Positions 27,390 to 37,525 of a stretch of 64,000 nucleotides of DNA are shown in pieces. How positions within the stretch are numbered: the stretch's first letter is position 1; each line of letters starts with the position of its first letter. This stretch comes from JAGNRR01 sp964612525. GTDB lineage: Bacteria > Bacteroidota > Bacteroidia > Chitinophagales > Chitinophagaceae. The stretch lies in the NCBI GenBank assembly GCA_964612525.1, contig CAZTCQ010000001.1, positions 1 to 64,000 of the forward strand, written 5' to 3'. The notes under the pieces were generated by a model. The model was not told the origin of the DNA. It saw nothing but the letters and a program-made list of their open reading frames with translations, and did no database searches. The position numbers and the translations under genes were made by a program.

Positions 27390-30300
27390 TTAAGCTTCTT
27401 CCTTCAGCGCTTTAATTTTAGCTTCTTTATCTTCTTCTTTTGTAAGCTTGTCTGATTTGTCAAGATCTACTAAAACAGGAGCTGCTACAAATACTGAAGA
27501 GTAGGTACCTGTTATCACACCAATCATCATCGCAAATGAGAAACCACGGGTTACCTCGCCTCCAAAAATAAATAGAATTAGAAGAGTAAGGAATACCGTC
27601 AATGAAGTCATGATGGTACGACTCATGGTATCGTTAATCGCAGAGTTGATTACTTCAGTTTTGCTACTACCAGGTCTTTTGCGGAAGTATTCACGAATAC
27701 GGTCAAATACAACCACGGTATCATTCATGGAGAAACCAATTACCGTCAAAATTGCCGCAATAAAGTGCTGATCAATTTCCATCGCAAAAGGAACAAAGTT
27801 TCGAGCGAATGAGAATACAGCTAAGGTTACTAATACATCATGTAGCAAGGCAATTACTGTTCCTAACGAATATTGCCAACGACGGAATCGCAATAGGATG
27901 TAAGTCATAATCAATAAGATAGAAATCAAGGTTGCGTAGATGGCACCTTTTTTCAAATCATCTGATATTGTAGGAAGTACCGTTTGAGAACTCAAGATTA
28001 CATCGGATTTGAATTTCTCAATACTCACTTCTTTCCCTAGGTAATTTCCTTTTTGAAGACCAGTATAAAGGTTATTGATAACCTCGTTCTCAACTCCTTT
28101 GCTAGGATCTTTTATTTTATAGGCCGTAGTAATATTTACTTGATTGGCATTACCGATTGTTTTTACAATAGGAAATTCGCCACCAAAGCTTTCTTTCAAA
28201 TCTTTACGAACTCCTTGCGTCTCAACTGCTTTAGCCAAACGAACCGTATAAGAACGACCACCAGCAAATTCTACACCATAGTCAAATCCGTTGAAGAGAG
28301 CGGCGATACCTAAAAGGGCTACAACAGCCGAGATTATATACGCTTTCTTTCTCCACTCAATAAATTTGAAATTGAACGTTCGGAATAGTTTTTTAGATAC
28401 TCCAGTGAAGTAGCTTAAATGACGCCCTTTACCAGTCATAATATCGGTAAACAAACGAGAAACCATGATACCACAGAAAAGTGATAGCAAAAGACCAATT
28501 ATTTGAGTGGTTGCAAATCCAAGTACAGGTCCAAGACCAAATATGAAAAGAATTACGGCTGTAATTAAATTCGTGAAGTGACCATCCAAAACAGGAGCGT
28601 ACGATCTTTTATAACCTTCGTCGATTGCGTCTTCGTAGCTTCTGCCGTCGGCCAGTTCTTCTTTGATTCTTTCAAAGATGATAACGTTTGCATCCACGGC
28701 CATACCAATGGTTAATACCAAACCAGCAATACCAGCAGCAGTCAAGGAAGCGCCCAATGCGCTCAAAACACCAATCGTGAACAGTAAGTTTAATATTAAA
28801 GCAATGTTGGCTACCCAACCACCAGAGTTGTAGTAAAGCAACATCAATATGAAAATGATTAGGAACGAGATACCAAAAGATAATTTACCTCCTTGAATCG
28901 CTTCCTTACCCAAAGTAGGACCCACCACTTGCTCTTGAACAATTTTGGCAGGAGCCGCTAGTTTACCTGTTTTTAAAACATTGGCAACATCCTTAGCTTC
29001 TTCGATACCAAAGTCACCCGTGATACTTGAGCGGCCTCCCGTGATTTGCTGACGTGGAGCCGGAGCAGAATATACTACGTCATCCAAAACGATGGCAATA
29101 GGTTTGTCGATATTTTTCTCTGTAAGTTTAGCCCACTTTACACCGCCTTTATTGTTCATCTGCATGATAATCTCGGCATTACCAAATTGATCAAAATCAG
29201 CAAATGCTTTTTCAATCGCATCTCCATCCAATGGAGCTTTGTCGTTATTAGGAGATTGTTTTTTCAAAGCATATAATACAATAAATCCTCCTTCAGTAGC
29301 TTCTTTATTGGCTATTCCGTAAGCAAATTTCAAATCTCTTGGAAATTCACGCATGACAACTTCGTTGCGCAACAATTTATTAAAGGCAACAGTATCCGCA
29401 ATTCTGATATAGGAAACTCTACATTCGTTCACTACTTTTCCAGTCTCAGGATTGTTGCGTACTTCAAACCCGCCCGCTAAGTAAAAACGGAACGGATTCA
29501 ATTTTCTTGCTTTAATTTCTTTTTCAGCTTGGCTCAGTTTAGAAAAACCTGCGGTGTCCGAATCGTCACCTGCATCCGCCGTTCCTCCAAGAAGGTCAGA
29601 GACACTACCATCAACGGTAGAATCTTTTACGTTAGCTGTTTTAGTAATACTTTGGCTTGTATCTGTCGCACTGGCTTCAGTGGTGCCGCCTTTACTCTTA
29701 TTGTACGTTTTTAATGCTTCGTCCGCATCCACAATGTTTTGCCCAATCTCATGAAGAGAGTAGGTTTCCCAAAATTCTAGGTTAGCGGTAGCTTGCAAAT
29801 ATCTGCGAACTTTTTCAGGATTTTGCACACCTGCCAATTCCACTGTAATTATACCTTTATCTTTTTCAGCATTTAAAGTAGGCTGACTGACACCAAATTG
29901 ATCAATACGCTTAGTAATTACATTTGTGGTGCGATCAAAAGCTTCATTTGCCTCACGACGCAAAGAACTAATCACTTCTTCGTTGCTTGAATTAAAACTC
30001 AACTTCTCAGAAGAATTCTTAACAAACAAAGGAGCCAATTTTCCATTCGGGTTTAATTCATTATAAGCTTGACTGAATAAAGTAATGAAATCAGCGCCAC
30101 TATTTGCTTTCTTTTGATTGGCCGTGCTAATGGCTGTGTTTAGAGTAGGATCTTTGGGATTGTTGCTTAGCTTGCGCACCAAATCATCAATACCAACTTC
30201 GAGTACTACGTTCATTCCACCTTGTAAGTCTAATCCAAGATTAAGTTCTTGCTCCTTACACTCCTTATAAGAAGTTCCTAAAAGAGGGTAGGCTTTCTCA

Positions 30301-30515
30301 GTTTGTTGGCTGTCCAACATGAAGCGCGTTTTGTCTAAAATAGCAAAATTGAGCGCATCGCCACTTAGATCTGGCTTTTGCTGCTTAATCTGCGAAGCCG
30401 CTTTGGCTTTGACTTTACTTTCAAAATTTCGGGTTACAAGCGTAAAAGATAGCTGGTAAAGCGAAATAAGTATCAATGCTATGGTGAAGAACCATACTAA
30501 TCCTTTTAATTTCAT
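27390..30515 (-). CDS. secDF: Protein translocase subunit SecDF (fused SecD-SecF)
   Basis: Inner-membrane component that uses the proton gradient to help SecYEG move proteins across the membrane. The 1041-residue fusion starts with a membrane segment (LVWFFTIALILISLYQ) and the D1 signature LNLGLDLQGGMNVVLEV. A large periplasmic P1 region includes a low-complexity Ser/Thr/Asp stretch at about residues 265-325. The SecD transmembrane block has LVLTIGMAVDANVIIFERIKE. The SecF half begins near residue 710, with NGFDYGVEFAGGRSYTVRL and VIGFSMNDTVVVFDRIREYF. Fusion is usual in Bacteroidota. It is monocistronic, with a strong terminator downstream, and would support export of the many signal-peptide proteins nearby. 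Confidence 0.97.
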   Translation of the reverse strand: MKLKGLVWFFTIALILISLYQLSFTLVTRNFESKVKAKAASQIKQQKPDLSGDALNFAILDKTRFMLDSQQTEKAYPLLGTSYKECKEQELNLGLDLQGGMNVVLEVGIDDLVRKLSNNPKDPTLNTAISTANQKKANSGADFITLFSQAYNELNPNGKLAPLFVKNSSEKLSFNSSNEEVISSLRREANEAFDRTTNVITKRIDQFGVSQPTLNAEKDKGIITVELAGVQNPEKVRRYLQATANLEFWETYSLHEIGQNIVDADEALKTYNKSKGGTTEASATDTSQSITKTANVKDSTVDGSVSDLLGGTADAGDDSDTAGFSKLSQAEKEIKARKLNPFRFYLAGGFEVRNNPETGKVVNECRVSYIRIADTVAFNKLLRNEVVMREFPRDLKFAYGIANKEATEGGFIVLYALKKQSPNNDKAPLDGDAIEKAFADFDQFGNAEIIMQMNNKGGVKWAKLTEKNIDKPIAIVLDDVVYSAPAPRQQITGGRSSITGDFGIEEAKDVANVLKTGKLAAPAKIVQEQVVGPTLGKEAIQGGKLSFGISFLIIFILMLLYYNSGGWVANIALILNLLFTIGVLSALGASLTAAGIAGLVLTIGMAVDANVIIFERIKEELADGRSYEDAIDEGYKRSYAPVLDGHFTNLITAVILFIFGLGPVLGFATTQIIGLLLSLFCGIMVSRLFTDIMTGKGRHLSYFTGVSKKLFRTFNFKFIEWRKKAYIISAVVALLGIAALFNGFDYGVEFAGGRSYTVRLAKAVETQGVRKDLKESFGGEFPIVKTIGNANQVNITTAYKIKDPSKGVENEVINNLYTGLQKGNYLGKEVSIEKFKSDVILSSQTVLPTISDDLKKGAIYATLISILLIMTYILLRFRRWQYSLGTVIALLHDVLVTLAVFSFARNFVPFAMEIDQHFIAAILTVIGFSMNDTVVVFDRIREYFRKRPGSSKTEVINSAINDTMSRTIMTSLTVFLTLLILFIFGGEVTRGFSFAMMIGVITGTYSSVFVAAPVLVDLDKSDKLTKEEDKEAKIKALKEEA

Positions 30516-30617
30516 CAGTGGTGTAGTTTGTTAAAATGCGTAATTTTAGCGTGCGAATATACGCTTTTTACCCAAAAAAGCATTTAATATGTATTTTAAT
30601 GTAGCCTAGCCGCGATG

Positions 30618-33017
30618 CTACTTTTCTACAATACCTTTCCAACTGTTTCCACAGCCGTTAATTAGTTTTCCATTTTCGGTAATTTCTACCTGGGCCTTTC
30701 GTTTTACTCGTATGCTACTTCCCTTGGACATATAAACAGGGCAATCAATAATCAGCTTAGCTCGGCCTCTGAGCAAGATGTCTTGATTGACGACTTTTGC
30801 TTCGCCCTTTGGGGCTGAAAAGATTGTACTTCCGCGCAGAATTAGTGGATTTTTATCTTTAATTATGGGCAAATCCGTTTCCCATAATCCTCTGCCATAC
30901 GTGGCCGCCAGTAGTTTTCCTCGACAATAGTTTATTTCCAACTCCCCAATTAGCGTATTGGGTAACTTATCACTAAATCGTTGCCACTGATACCCGCTAC
31001 CTCGCTTAAAGTAGATGCCTTGATCAGTAGCGGCAAATATTGACTCATAACTTCCTTCTAAAAAAATCAAGTCCTGAATGGCGAAGACTGGCAATCCTTG
31101 TGATGAATTCGTCCATGTTTTTCCTCCATCAGAAGTCTCAACTACCCGTACTGTCTCTTTGCACATGTCATCATACGATCCTATATAACCGAACCCAATC
31201 CACACCTTATCTTCATCATAGGGTGAAATACAAATACTCTGAATTCGTTTCTTTTGCCTTTTGCCATTGACGATAATATTTTTACTGATATCTTCCCAGC
31301 TTTTTCCGCCGTCCTCACTTTTGATAAGCTGTCCCCACAAACCAGACATATAAATAATCTTAGCATTAGAAGCGCAAACGTCAATAGCTGCTGCTTTGTG
31401 AGATAAGGGAGTTTTGTGTTGAATCCATTTGCCATTTTTCTCTGGCAAATGATATAATTTTTTAGCGGCAAAAAACAAATCCCCGTCTGGATGGGTAATT
31501 AAGGTCTTTCTATTGTTCGCGTCGCCATCTACTATCCTTGTGTTGTTTTTAAACGGTACAATATCATTGGTCGAAAAATACAAACTATGAGAATTATACT
31601 GACCGTAAACCAAGCCGGGAATATTTTTTGAGTAGGCCACATCGTATCCATCTCCTCTCACATTGTGCGACCATTTTTTTGTCTCTGGTTCAAAAGTCAT
31701 TAGTGAATTATCCTGAGCTCCGGCCGTAATAACGCCTGTAAAAGGAGAAGAACCCAAACCATAAAATTGAGTAAGTTGTAACTCCCGGCCATTTAAATTT
31801 CTAAAGGTTTCACCTCCATTATTCGAAAAGGACAAACCTCCATCCGTACCTAAGTAGATATGATCTTGAGTGCCATCCACCGAAAATTTTGTAATCTGCA
31901 TACTTCGTATGTCTACGTGTGGCACGCTATTGTAGCCAAAACTATAAGGAAACATTTTTTTGAATGTTTTACCTCCATCAATTGATTTGTATAAATAAAC
32001 GCCCGCTAAGTACTGAATAGATTTGTTTAAGGGATTAATTTTTAAGCCCCGAAACCAATGCAGGCTGCTGCCACTTAGTGCTCCTCGATTAGGAACCTTA
32101 GCATTGGTAACTTTTCCTTGAAGGTAGTCATATGTGTATACAAAAAACTCATCTGAGTTATAATGACTGGCTGAAAGTAGGAGGGTGCCATTCCCATTCG
32201 GATTGATTTGAATGGCTTCAAAACCATTTTGGTCAGTGCTTGTTCTTTGCTCATTCAATAGTAATGGTGTTAAATCTTTAATCGAACCATTGTCAAGAGA
32301 ATAGGTATAAAGTTTGGCATTTTCGTTACCTCGAGAAGTAAATTTTTGCTTGGTGCTAAAATAGAGGAGTGCTTGTTTTGGCTCATAAAAAATACGGCGA
32401 ATTTCTCTTTCTTTCAGTTTCAATCCTCCGACGATTGTTTTTTCTTTTAGAAGTGGCTGCCAACTTTCACCCTTGTTTTTTGATAAATAAATACTCTTAT
32501 TGCTTCTTACAAACAATAGGTTTTTGTGTTGAAGAAATTCAAAAAAAGCAGGTTGAAATCGTTGCTCGGCTCCTTGAACTTTTTTCTGAACCCATGTTTT
32601 ACCTCCGTCTGTTGATTTTAAAATTCCAAAATTCGGTGTGTCATACCATTCATTATTGCTAGCGGTGGCGATTAATATCTCATACGGCCTTTTAGAATAA
32701 TCCACAATAATATCATTCACACCAATAATGGGGGCCGGAGTTTGATCTGTCAGGCTACTCCAACTCTGGCCGCGATTGGTGGTGTGCATTAAAGCTCCCG
32801 TAGGGCTCGCGACAAAAATCTCATTGGAATCCTTGGGGTTTATGCTCATGCAAATTACGTTCCCAAATCGTTGATGCATCAATTCATCATCTGTGTTTAC
32901 TGGACCCAAAAATTGCCAATTGGCTTTTTGATTACTTTGATTAAAACAATCGTAGTCAAACTGTGCAAAAGCATAGGAGTTACAAAGTGTAAAAAGTAGA
33001 CAGAGAAATAATCGCAT
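30618..33017 (-). CDS. Exported BNR/VPS10-like beta-propeller protein without a T9SS sorting domain
   Basis: A 799-residue protein with signal peptide MRLFLCLLFTLCNSYAFAQ. It carries repeated BNR/sialidase-like blades of the pattern S.D.G..W: TTNRGQSWSSL, STDGGKTWVQ, SKNKGESWQPL, SIDGGKTFKKM, SEDGGKSWEDI and TSDGGKTWTN. These form a Sortilin/VPS10-like propeller. Instead of a T9SS tail, residues ~725-799 form a short beta-helix-like stretch ending NGCGNSWKGIVEK, with the CGxxWxGI motif usually found inside longer surface proteins. It is last in a five-gene minus run, 62 bp after the nucleotidyltransferase homologue. Its final location is unclear without a sorting domain. Confidence 0.75.
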   Translation of the reverse strand: MRLFLCLLFTLCNSYAFAQFDYDCFNQSNQKANWQFLGPVNTDDELMHQRFGNVICMSINPKDSNEIFVASPTGALMHTTNRGQSWSSLTDQTPAPIIGVNDIIVDYSKRPYEILIATASNNEWYDTPNFGILKSTDGGKTWVQKKVQGAEQRFQPAFFEFLQHKNLLFVRSNKSIYLSKNKGESWQPLLKEKTIVGGLKLKEREIRRIFYEPKQALLYFSTKQKFTSRGNENAKLYTYSLDNGSIKDLTPLLLNEQRTSTDQNGFEAIQINPNGNGTLLLSASHYNSDEFFVYTYDYLQGKVTNAKVPNRGALSGSSLHWFRGLKINPLNKSIQYLAGVYLYKSIDGGKTFKKMFPYSFGYNSVPHVDIRSMQITKFSVDGTQDHIYLGTDGGLSFSNNGGETFRNLNGRELQLTQFYGLGSSPFTGVITAGAQDNSLMTFEPETKKWSHNVRGDGYDVAYSKNIPGLVYGQYNSHSLYFSTNDIVPFKNNTRIVDGDANNRKTLITHPDGDLFFAAKKLYHLPEKNGKWIQHKTPLSHKAAAIDVCASNAKIIYMSGLWGQLIKSEDGGKSWEDISKNIIVNGKRQKKRIQSICISPYDEDKVWIGFGYIGSYDDMCKETVRVVETSDGGKTWTNSSQGLPVFAIQDLIFLEGSYESIFAATDQGIYFKRGSGYQWQRFSDKLPNTLIGELEINYCRGKLLAATYGRGLWETDLPIIKDKNPLILRGSTIFSAPKGEAKVVNQDILLRGRAKLIIDCPVYMSKGSSIRVKRKAQVEITENGKLINGCGNSWKGIVEK

Positions 33018-33079
33018 GAGTACGAATATAAATCTCTTCTTGGTTTTAAGATTCTAGTGGTACGTTAAACCTGTTAACC

Positions 33080-33805
33080 TTAAGAATTTGAATCAGCTAT
33101 TTTTTGAGGCTCTTTCTCAAAAATAATAGGAAAATCTTTTTTTGCTTTTTCTCCCATTCCTTCTTCCGAAAAATCTAAAAAATACCCCTCGGAAATCATT
33201 CCTATAAAATCTCTTTCTTGGGTGTGCGTTTTTAAATAATGTTCTTCAAAAGAAAACTCCAATGGAAAATTCACATTCAAAAAGGAAGGCCTAAACATAC
33301 AGTACATTCCGCTCAGGCGCAATCCGCTTTTATTACTTTCACCAGTAACAAATTCGCTAACAAAATTTTCCTCATTTAGGTTAGCCGTTAGTTTAGATTC
33401 ATTATTTTCTTTGTGAACAAGAGCTAAGGTCACATCGCCCATTTTTGTTTGTTGCCATGCGATAAAGTCATCCAGGTTCACGTCAAAAAAAGTATGACCA
33501 TTCATTATCAGCACATCCGGTGTGTCGGAATATTGCAAAGATTGTAATACGGCATGGCCACTACCCAAGTATTTTTCTTGTTCAGCAAAATCGAAAGCGA
33601 AGGAAAACGTCTCTCGATTAGAAGAGATGTAAGATTTGAACTCTTCTTTTTGAGTACTAATTGAAAAGATTACTTTACAAATATGAAATCGTCTGAGATA
33701 GGCTGACAGGTAGCTGATAAACGGCTTTCCATTTATCTCTCTCATGCAGTAGAGCTTACCTTCCTTGTCAGTTTCATGGCAAAGTATGATACAATCTTTA
33801 TGCAT
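33080..33805 (-). CDS. Degenerate sugar-1-phosphate nucleotidyltransferase homologue (HddC/GmhD-like pseudoenzyme)
   Basis: The 241-residue protein aligns by eye with sugar nucleotidyltransferases: INGKPFISYLSAYLRRF, EQEKYLGSGHAVLQSL, MNGHTFFDVNLDDFIAW, DVTLALVHKEN and LSGMYCMFRP all have clear counterparts. Two catalytic features are absent. The N-terminal GGxGTRLxP nucleotide loop and PKP are replaced by LCHETDKEGKLYCMRE (residues 8-23). The metal-binding Asp of the NGD motif is His104. Both changes predict no nucleotidyl transfer. The frame is intact and lies 18 bp after the large BNR/T9SS cargo gene, so it looks like a retained protein with a changed role (binding or regulation) rather than a decaying gene. 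That role is unknown. Confidence 0.7.
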   Translation of the reverse strand: MHKDCIILCHETDKEGKLYCMREINGKPFISYLSAYLRRFHICKVIFSISTQKEEFKSYISSNRETFSFAFDFAEQEKYLGSGHAVLQSLQYSDTPDVLIMNGHTFFDVNLDDFIAWQQTKMGDVTLALVHKENNESKLTANLNEENFVSEFVTGESNKSGLRLSGMYCMFRPSFLNVNFPLEFSFEEHYLKTHTQERDFIGMISEGYFLDFSEEGMGEKAKKDFPIIFEKEPQKIADSNS

Positions 33806-33823
33806 AATTTCTGATTTTAAAAA

Positions 33824-36800
33824 TTAATCTTTTTTAATGACTTTAAATATTTCTTTATCTATCGAAAGAATATAAACACCTGAGGCAAGCTGACCTAGGT
33901 CAAGGTGATTTTGAATCGATTGAAACGTGCCATTTAAAATTTCTTGACCAATTTGATTTCTCAAAGAGTATTTATGTGACTCTTGTTTTTCAAAGTTTAT
34001 GTGTAATCTATCGCTCGTTGGATTCGGAAATATATTCACTGCTAAATCATTATTCAATGACTGAACTTGAAGCGGCCGACCATCGTTTTTCAATAGAATT
34101 TTATAATCTTCTACCTCTCCATACTGCGAGCCACAAGGCCGCGGCGTGGTGCCCCAATGAGACAATCGTATTCGCATTGTAACCGTATCATTGTCCACAC
34201 AATCCCAAGGAACCGAAAACTGATTGACTACATTATTTGTGGCTGTGTCGATAAACCAAAGTACTTCCTCATCAGGAGTAAATTCTCGGTTGCCGTCAAA
34301 ATCAATCCAAGCCGCATAGTCATTTCTGGCCCAACTTGTATTCGCCGAAATGTCCAAGCTGTAAGTTGAATCAGCCTTTAGAGTAACTACAGGATTGGAG
34401 TATAAGGTGTAGCCATCATTAGTAGAGCTATTGTTGATAGATTCAAAAACAACATCTGTGATAAAATAATTCCCATCACGGTCATGTCCTGTTGCACCGC
34501 AATATTCAAAGGGTTGCTGCGTATACATGAATTTATACGTCTCAGAAGTGTCATTAGAACTTCCTACAGCCACAACCTTAAAATAAACTTTTGTTCCCAC
34601 GGCCACATTAGGAATTGGAGTAACCGTTTGCCAAGTAGAGTCAAATGAATTGGTCATGGCAATCTGGTTTCCAAAAATGGGAGAGCCCGTTGACCATTCT
34701 AGATAAACGTTACTCAATGTTTGCTGATAAGAAATTTTACTACTTACCGTTTGATCCACTCCAATTTTAGGACGGTCTGTTGTAGGGGGGGAAGTAATTG
34801 TAGTATGCACAATAGCCGGGTAGTCTTCTCTACCTACTAAACTATACTCCCATAGTCCGCGACCCCAAGTGGCTGCTTTTAGTGTATTACTGCCGTAATT
34901 AATGTTCAATTCTCTTACACTTACATTTGGTAAGTTTGTGTTATACAAAGACCAGGTAGTCGACCCCATAGGCATAGTATAAACACCAATTTCAGCTCCT
35001 ACATAAATATTTCGAGCAGGAGTATGATCTACAGTGATAGAACGAATGGGCATACTGCCTAAATTATGAGTAATGTTGGACCAAAGGGTACCGCCATTTG
35101 TACTCATGTAAATTTTTCTGTTGTCAGCATTAAAATGCCCAAACACAACAAAAATGGTTTCATCGTCTTGAGGGTCAAAAGCAATATCTTCGATATTGTA
35201 AGTAGGTAAGTTATTTTTTATGCTTACAAACGTTTGTCCACCATCCACAGATTTAGCAATAGAAGAATTTCGAGCAATTACAATAATGTTAGAATTGTTT
35301 TCAGCAATGGCGGCATGTTTTATATTACCCGTAAAAGTGGCAGGCTTTCCTAAGTTGATATGATTGTCACCAAAATCTTCTGATTTGTAAATCGAATCTC
35401 GAAAATCATAAACCACCATGTGATTATTAGGATCAAAGGCTAGGGGAGCAATCCAATCGGCCGCGTTACTACCCGCTGGTGATCCGCCACCTTGTGAAAT
35501 ACCACCATTGGTAGTTCGTCTTCGATTTCCAAATTGTACACTACCCATAAACCAGTCTTCATTCAAAGGGTGAACAATGGCTTCCATACCATCCGCACCG
35601 TAAAATTCTACCCAACCATCTTGAATGCTCACACTCGTTCCATTATCCTGTGAGCCACAAACCACTTTATAATGATTGCTTTGACTCACACCTATTCTAT
35701 AGTTTTCTCTGATGCCAATTTTGTCACTCAGTATTTGCCACGTGATTCCGTTATCTGTACTTTTTGTCAAAAAACCATCGGTAGTTACATAAAATACTCC
35801 ATTCAAACATTTGGCATTTCTTACATCCGCATGAATATAATCAGTACTTGTTCTGTAACTATTCTGTAAACCATTTCCTGCACCGTTTGTGTTTCCCAAC
35901 GACCAATAAGTTACCTGATTAAAGTTTTTTCCACCGTCTGTGCTTTGTTCCAAATCAACGTAACCATATATCATTACTGAAGTATCTAGATCACTTACAG
36001 CAAATCCTCGGCAAGACTGAGCGGGATTACTCATAAAGTCAAAACTAGCTCCGGCGTCCGTTGATTTCCATACGCCATTAGAAGTAGCTGCATACAAACA
36101 GGAGGGACAATCAGCACTTGTTGAAATTTCTAAATTTGTAGTATTATTATTTCCTACCAAAGTAGCCGTGCTAGAAAACGTAAGACCTAAATCAGTTGAT
36201 TTTAAAATCACGTTTCTAAACTGACTTTCATTATTGTACATATAAATTACATTGTCGTCCGTAGGGTGAAATGCAAAATCAGTAATATCATTTGGATTGT
36301 AGAGCTGAGTCCAAGTTTGTAAATTATCATCTGATCTGAATAGACCGCTTGACGTTCCTACAAAAACAAGGTTAGGCACACGAGGATGGTACACGATTTC
36401 ATAAATTTTGAAAAAAGAGCCTAAGCCGCCTAAGTTAATCGTGGTAGGATTAAAATTTGTTTGCGACCAAGTGTTGGCTCCATCAACACTTCTGTAGATA
36501 CCATGAGAAATACCATTTTGAGCATTCTGCACATTGATTAAAATGGAGTCAGGGTTTGTTGGGGAAACAGAGAAAGTATTTACCCCAGAGGCGAATAAGT
36601 TATCTGTATTTCCGCTGCTCCAAGTCTGACCGGCATCATTGGACTTCCAAAGCCCCCCGCTACGGGAACCTAAATATATTCTATTTGGATTGGTAGGCGC
36701 CACGTGCATATCCTCAATACGACCTAAACCAGCAGCGTAATGACCAGTTATACTATCAATAGAAACAGGGCCCACTTCATTCCAACCGTTAGGAAATAAT

Positions 36801-37099
36801 TTATGGCTACTACCGTAGTTGGTAATGAATTTTTCATACTGCTTAGATACGAAATAAGGATCAACGCTACTTCTATCTCCGCTCGGGTAGTATTTAAACT
36901 CGTTCGCTTCTTTCCAACGCTGAAATGGTTTCCAGCCACTTCCTTTTTTTTCTTTATCAATCGTTTTAAAATAACTTTCTGCTGCTTCGCAAACAGTATA
37001 AAAATTTACACTTGGATTGTGCATCATTTTTTTATAAGATGGATTTTGGGCCAAAGCGGCCGTACTAATAAAACAAAGGAATACTAATATTTTTTTCAT
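33824..37099 (-). CDS. BNR/VPS10-like propeller protein with GEVED domain and T9SS type A sorting domain
   Basis: A 1091-residue secreted protein with signal peptide MKKILVFLCFISTAALAQ. Residues ~100-740 hold many BNR/VPS10 blades (SNDAGQTWSSGN, SVDGANTWSQ, SDDNLQTWTQL, STDAGASFDFM, SVDGGQTFVSI, STNGGTLWSNI). A GEVED domain follows (~880-1010: YAAWIDFDGNREFTPDEEVL ... YGEVEDYKILL). The last ~70 residues (VNIFPNPTSDRLHINFEK ... GVYILSI) are a type A sorting domain, so it should be T9SS cargo. It lies in the sirtuin-lipoprotein-BNR-nucleotidyltransferase-BNR run with 14- and 18-bp gaps. The function is unknown; such proteins are often proposed adhesins or glycan-related. Confidence 0.85.
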   Translation of the reverse strand: MKKILVFLCFISTAALAQNPSYKKMMHNPSVNFYTVCEAAESYFKTIDKEKKGSGWKPFQRWKEANEFKYYPSGDRSSVDPYFVSKQYEKFITNYGSSHKLFPNGWNEVGPVSIDSITGHYAAGLGRIEDMHVAPTNPNRIYLGSRSGGLWKSNDAGQTWSSGNTDNLFASGVNTFSVSPTNPDSILINVQNAQNGISHGIYRSVDGANTWSQTNFNPTTINLGGLGSFFKIYEIVYHPRVPNLVFVGTSSGLFRSDDNLQTWTQLYNPNDITDFAFHPTDDNVIYMYNNESQFRNVILKSTDLGLTFSSTATLVGNNNTTNLEISTSADCPSCLYAATSNGVWKSTDAGASFDFMSNPAQSCRGFAVSDLDTSVMIYGYVDLEQSTDGGKNFNQVTYWSLGNTNGAGNGLQNSYRTSTDYIHADVRNAKCLNGVFYVTTDGFLTKSTDNGITWQILSDKIGIRENYRIGVSQSNHYKVVCGSQDNGTSVSIQDGWVEFYGADGMEAIVHPLNEDWFMGSVQFGNRRRTTNGGISQGGGSPAGSNAADWIAPLAFDPNNHMVVYDFRDSIYKSEDFGDNHINLGKPATFTGNIKHAAIAENNSNIIVIARNSSIAKSVDGGQTFVSIKNNLPTYNIEDIAFDPQDDETIFVVFGHFNADNRKIYMSTNGGTLWSNITHNLGSMPIRSITVDHTPARNIYVGAEIGVYTMPMGSTTWSLYNTNLPNVSVRELNINYGSNTLKAATWGRGLWEYSLVGREDYPAIVHTTITSPPTTDRPKIGVDQTVSSKISYQQTLSNVYLEWSTGSPIFGNQIAMTNSFDSTWQTVTPIPNVAVGTKVYFKVVAVGSSNDTSETYKFMYTQQPFEYCGATGHDRDGNYFITDVVFESINNSSTNDGYTLYSNPVVTLKADSTYSLDISANTSWARNDYAAWIDFDGNREFTPDEEVLWFIDTATNNVVNQFSVPWDCVDNDTVTMRIRLSHWGTTPRPCGSQYGEVEDYKILLKNDGRPLQVQSLNNDLAVNIFPNPTSDRLHINFEKQESHKYSLRNQIGQEILNGTFQSIQNHLDLGQLASGVYILSIDKEIFKVIKKD

Positions 37100-37113
37100 T
37101 TAATTTTAAATTA

Positions 37114-37515
37114 CTAGGGCAAATAAAGTGGACTCTTAGGATTAATGTTTTTTATTATTTTTTTAAATGCCTGGCCTTCCTTGCTGAAGTATAGAATGGC
37201 CTCTTCATTGCCATTAGCATTCTGGTTTTTAGCATGATTAGCGTTTAGGCGCAAACGCATTCTGTTACTACTCACATTAACCGGAGTAGTGACTCCTCGG
37301 AAAACAATGCTATCCATATTTACACTTTGTGCAACAGCATTTTCAAAATTGATTTTCAAATAATCAAAAGTTGTACCCCCTTGTTGACCAGGAATTTCTT
37401 TTTGCGTAAAGGCTTCTTTCAATACTAGGTTTTTATCCATTGTATACAGTTTTGGAGTACAGCCTACTATACCGCCAAAGCCGATCATAGTAAGTAAAAA
37501 TAGTAATTTGCTCAT
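37114..37515 (-). CDS. Hypothetical lipoprotein (133 aa)
   Basis: The signal MSKLLFLLTMIGFGGIVGC has a lipobox ending in Cys19, so the mature protein is lipidated. The remaining ~114 residues are soluble and beta-rich, with the segment SIVFRGVTTPVNVSSNRMRL. No family is recognised. It lies 10 bp downstream of the sirtuin gene and 14 bp upstream of the large BNR/GEVED cargo gene, so it is probably in the same transcript. Confidence 0.65.
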   Translation of the reverse strand: MSKLLFLLTMIGFGGIVGCTPKLYTMDKNLVLKEAFTQKEIPGQQGGTTFDYLKINFENAVAQSVNMDSIVFRGVTTPVNVSSNRMRLRLNANHAKNQNANGNEEAILYFSKEGQAFKKIIKNINPKSPLYLP

Positions 37516-37525
37516 GGTGGTAAAA

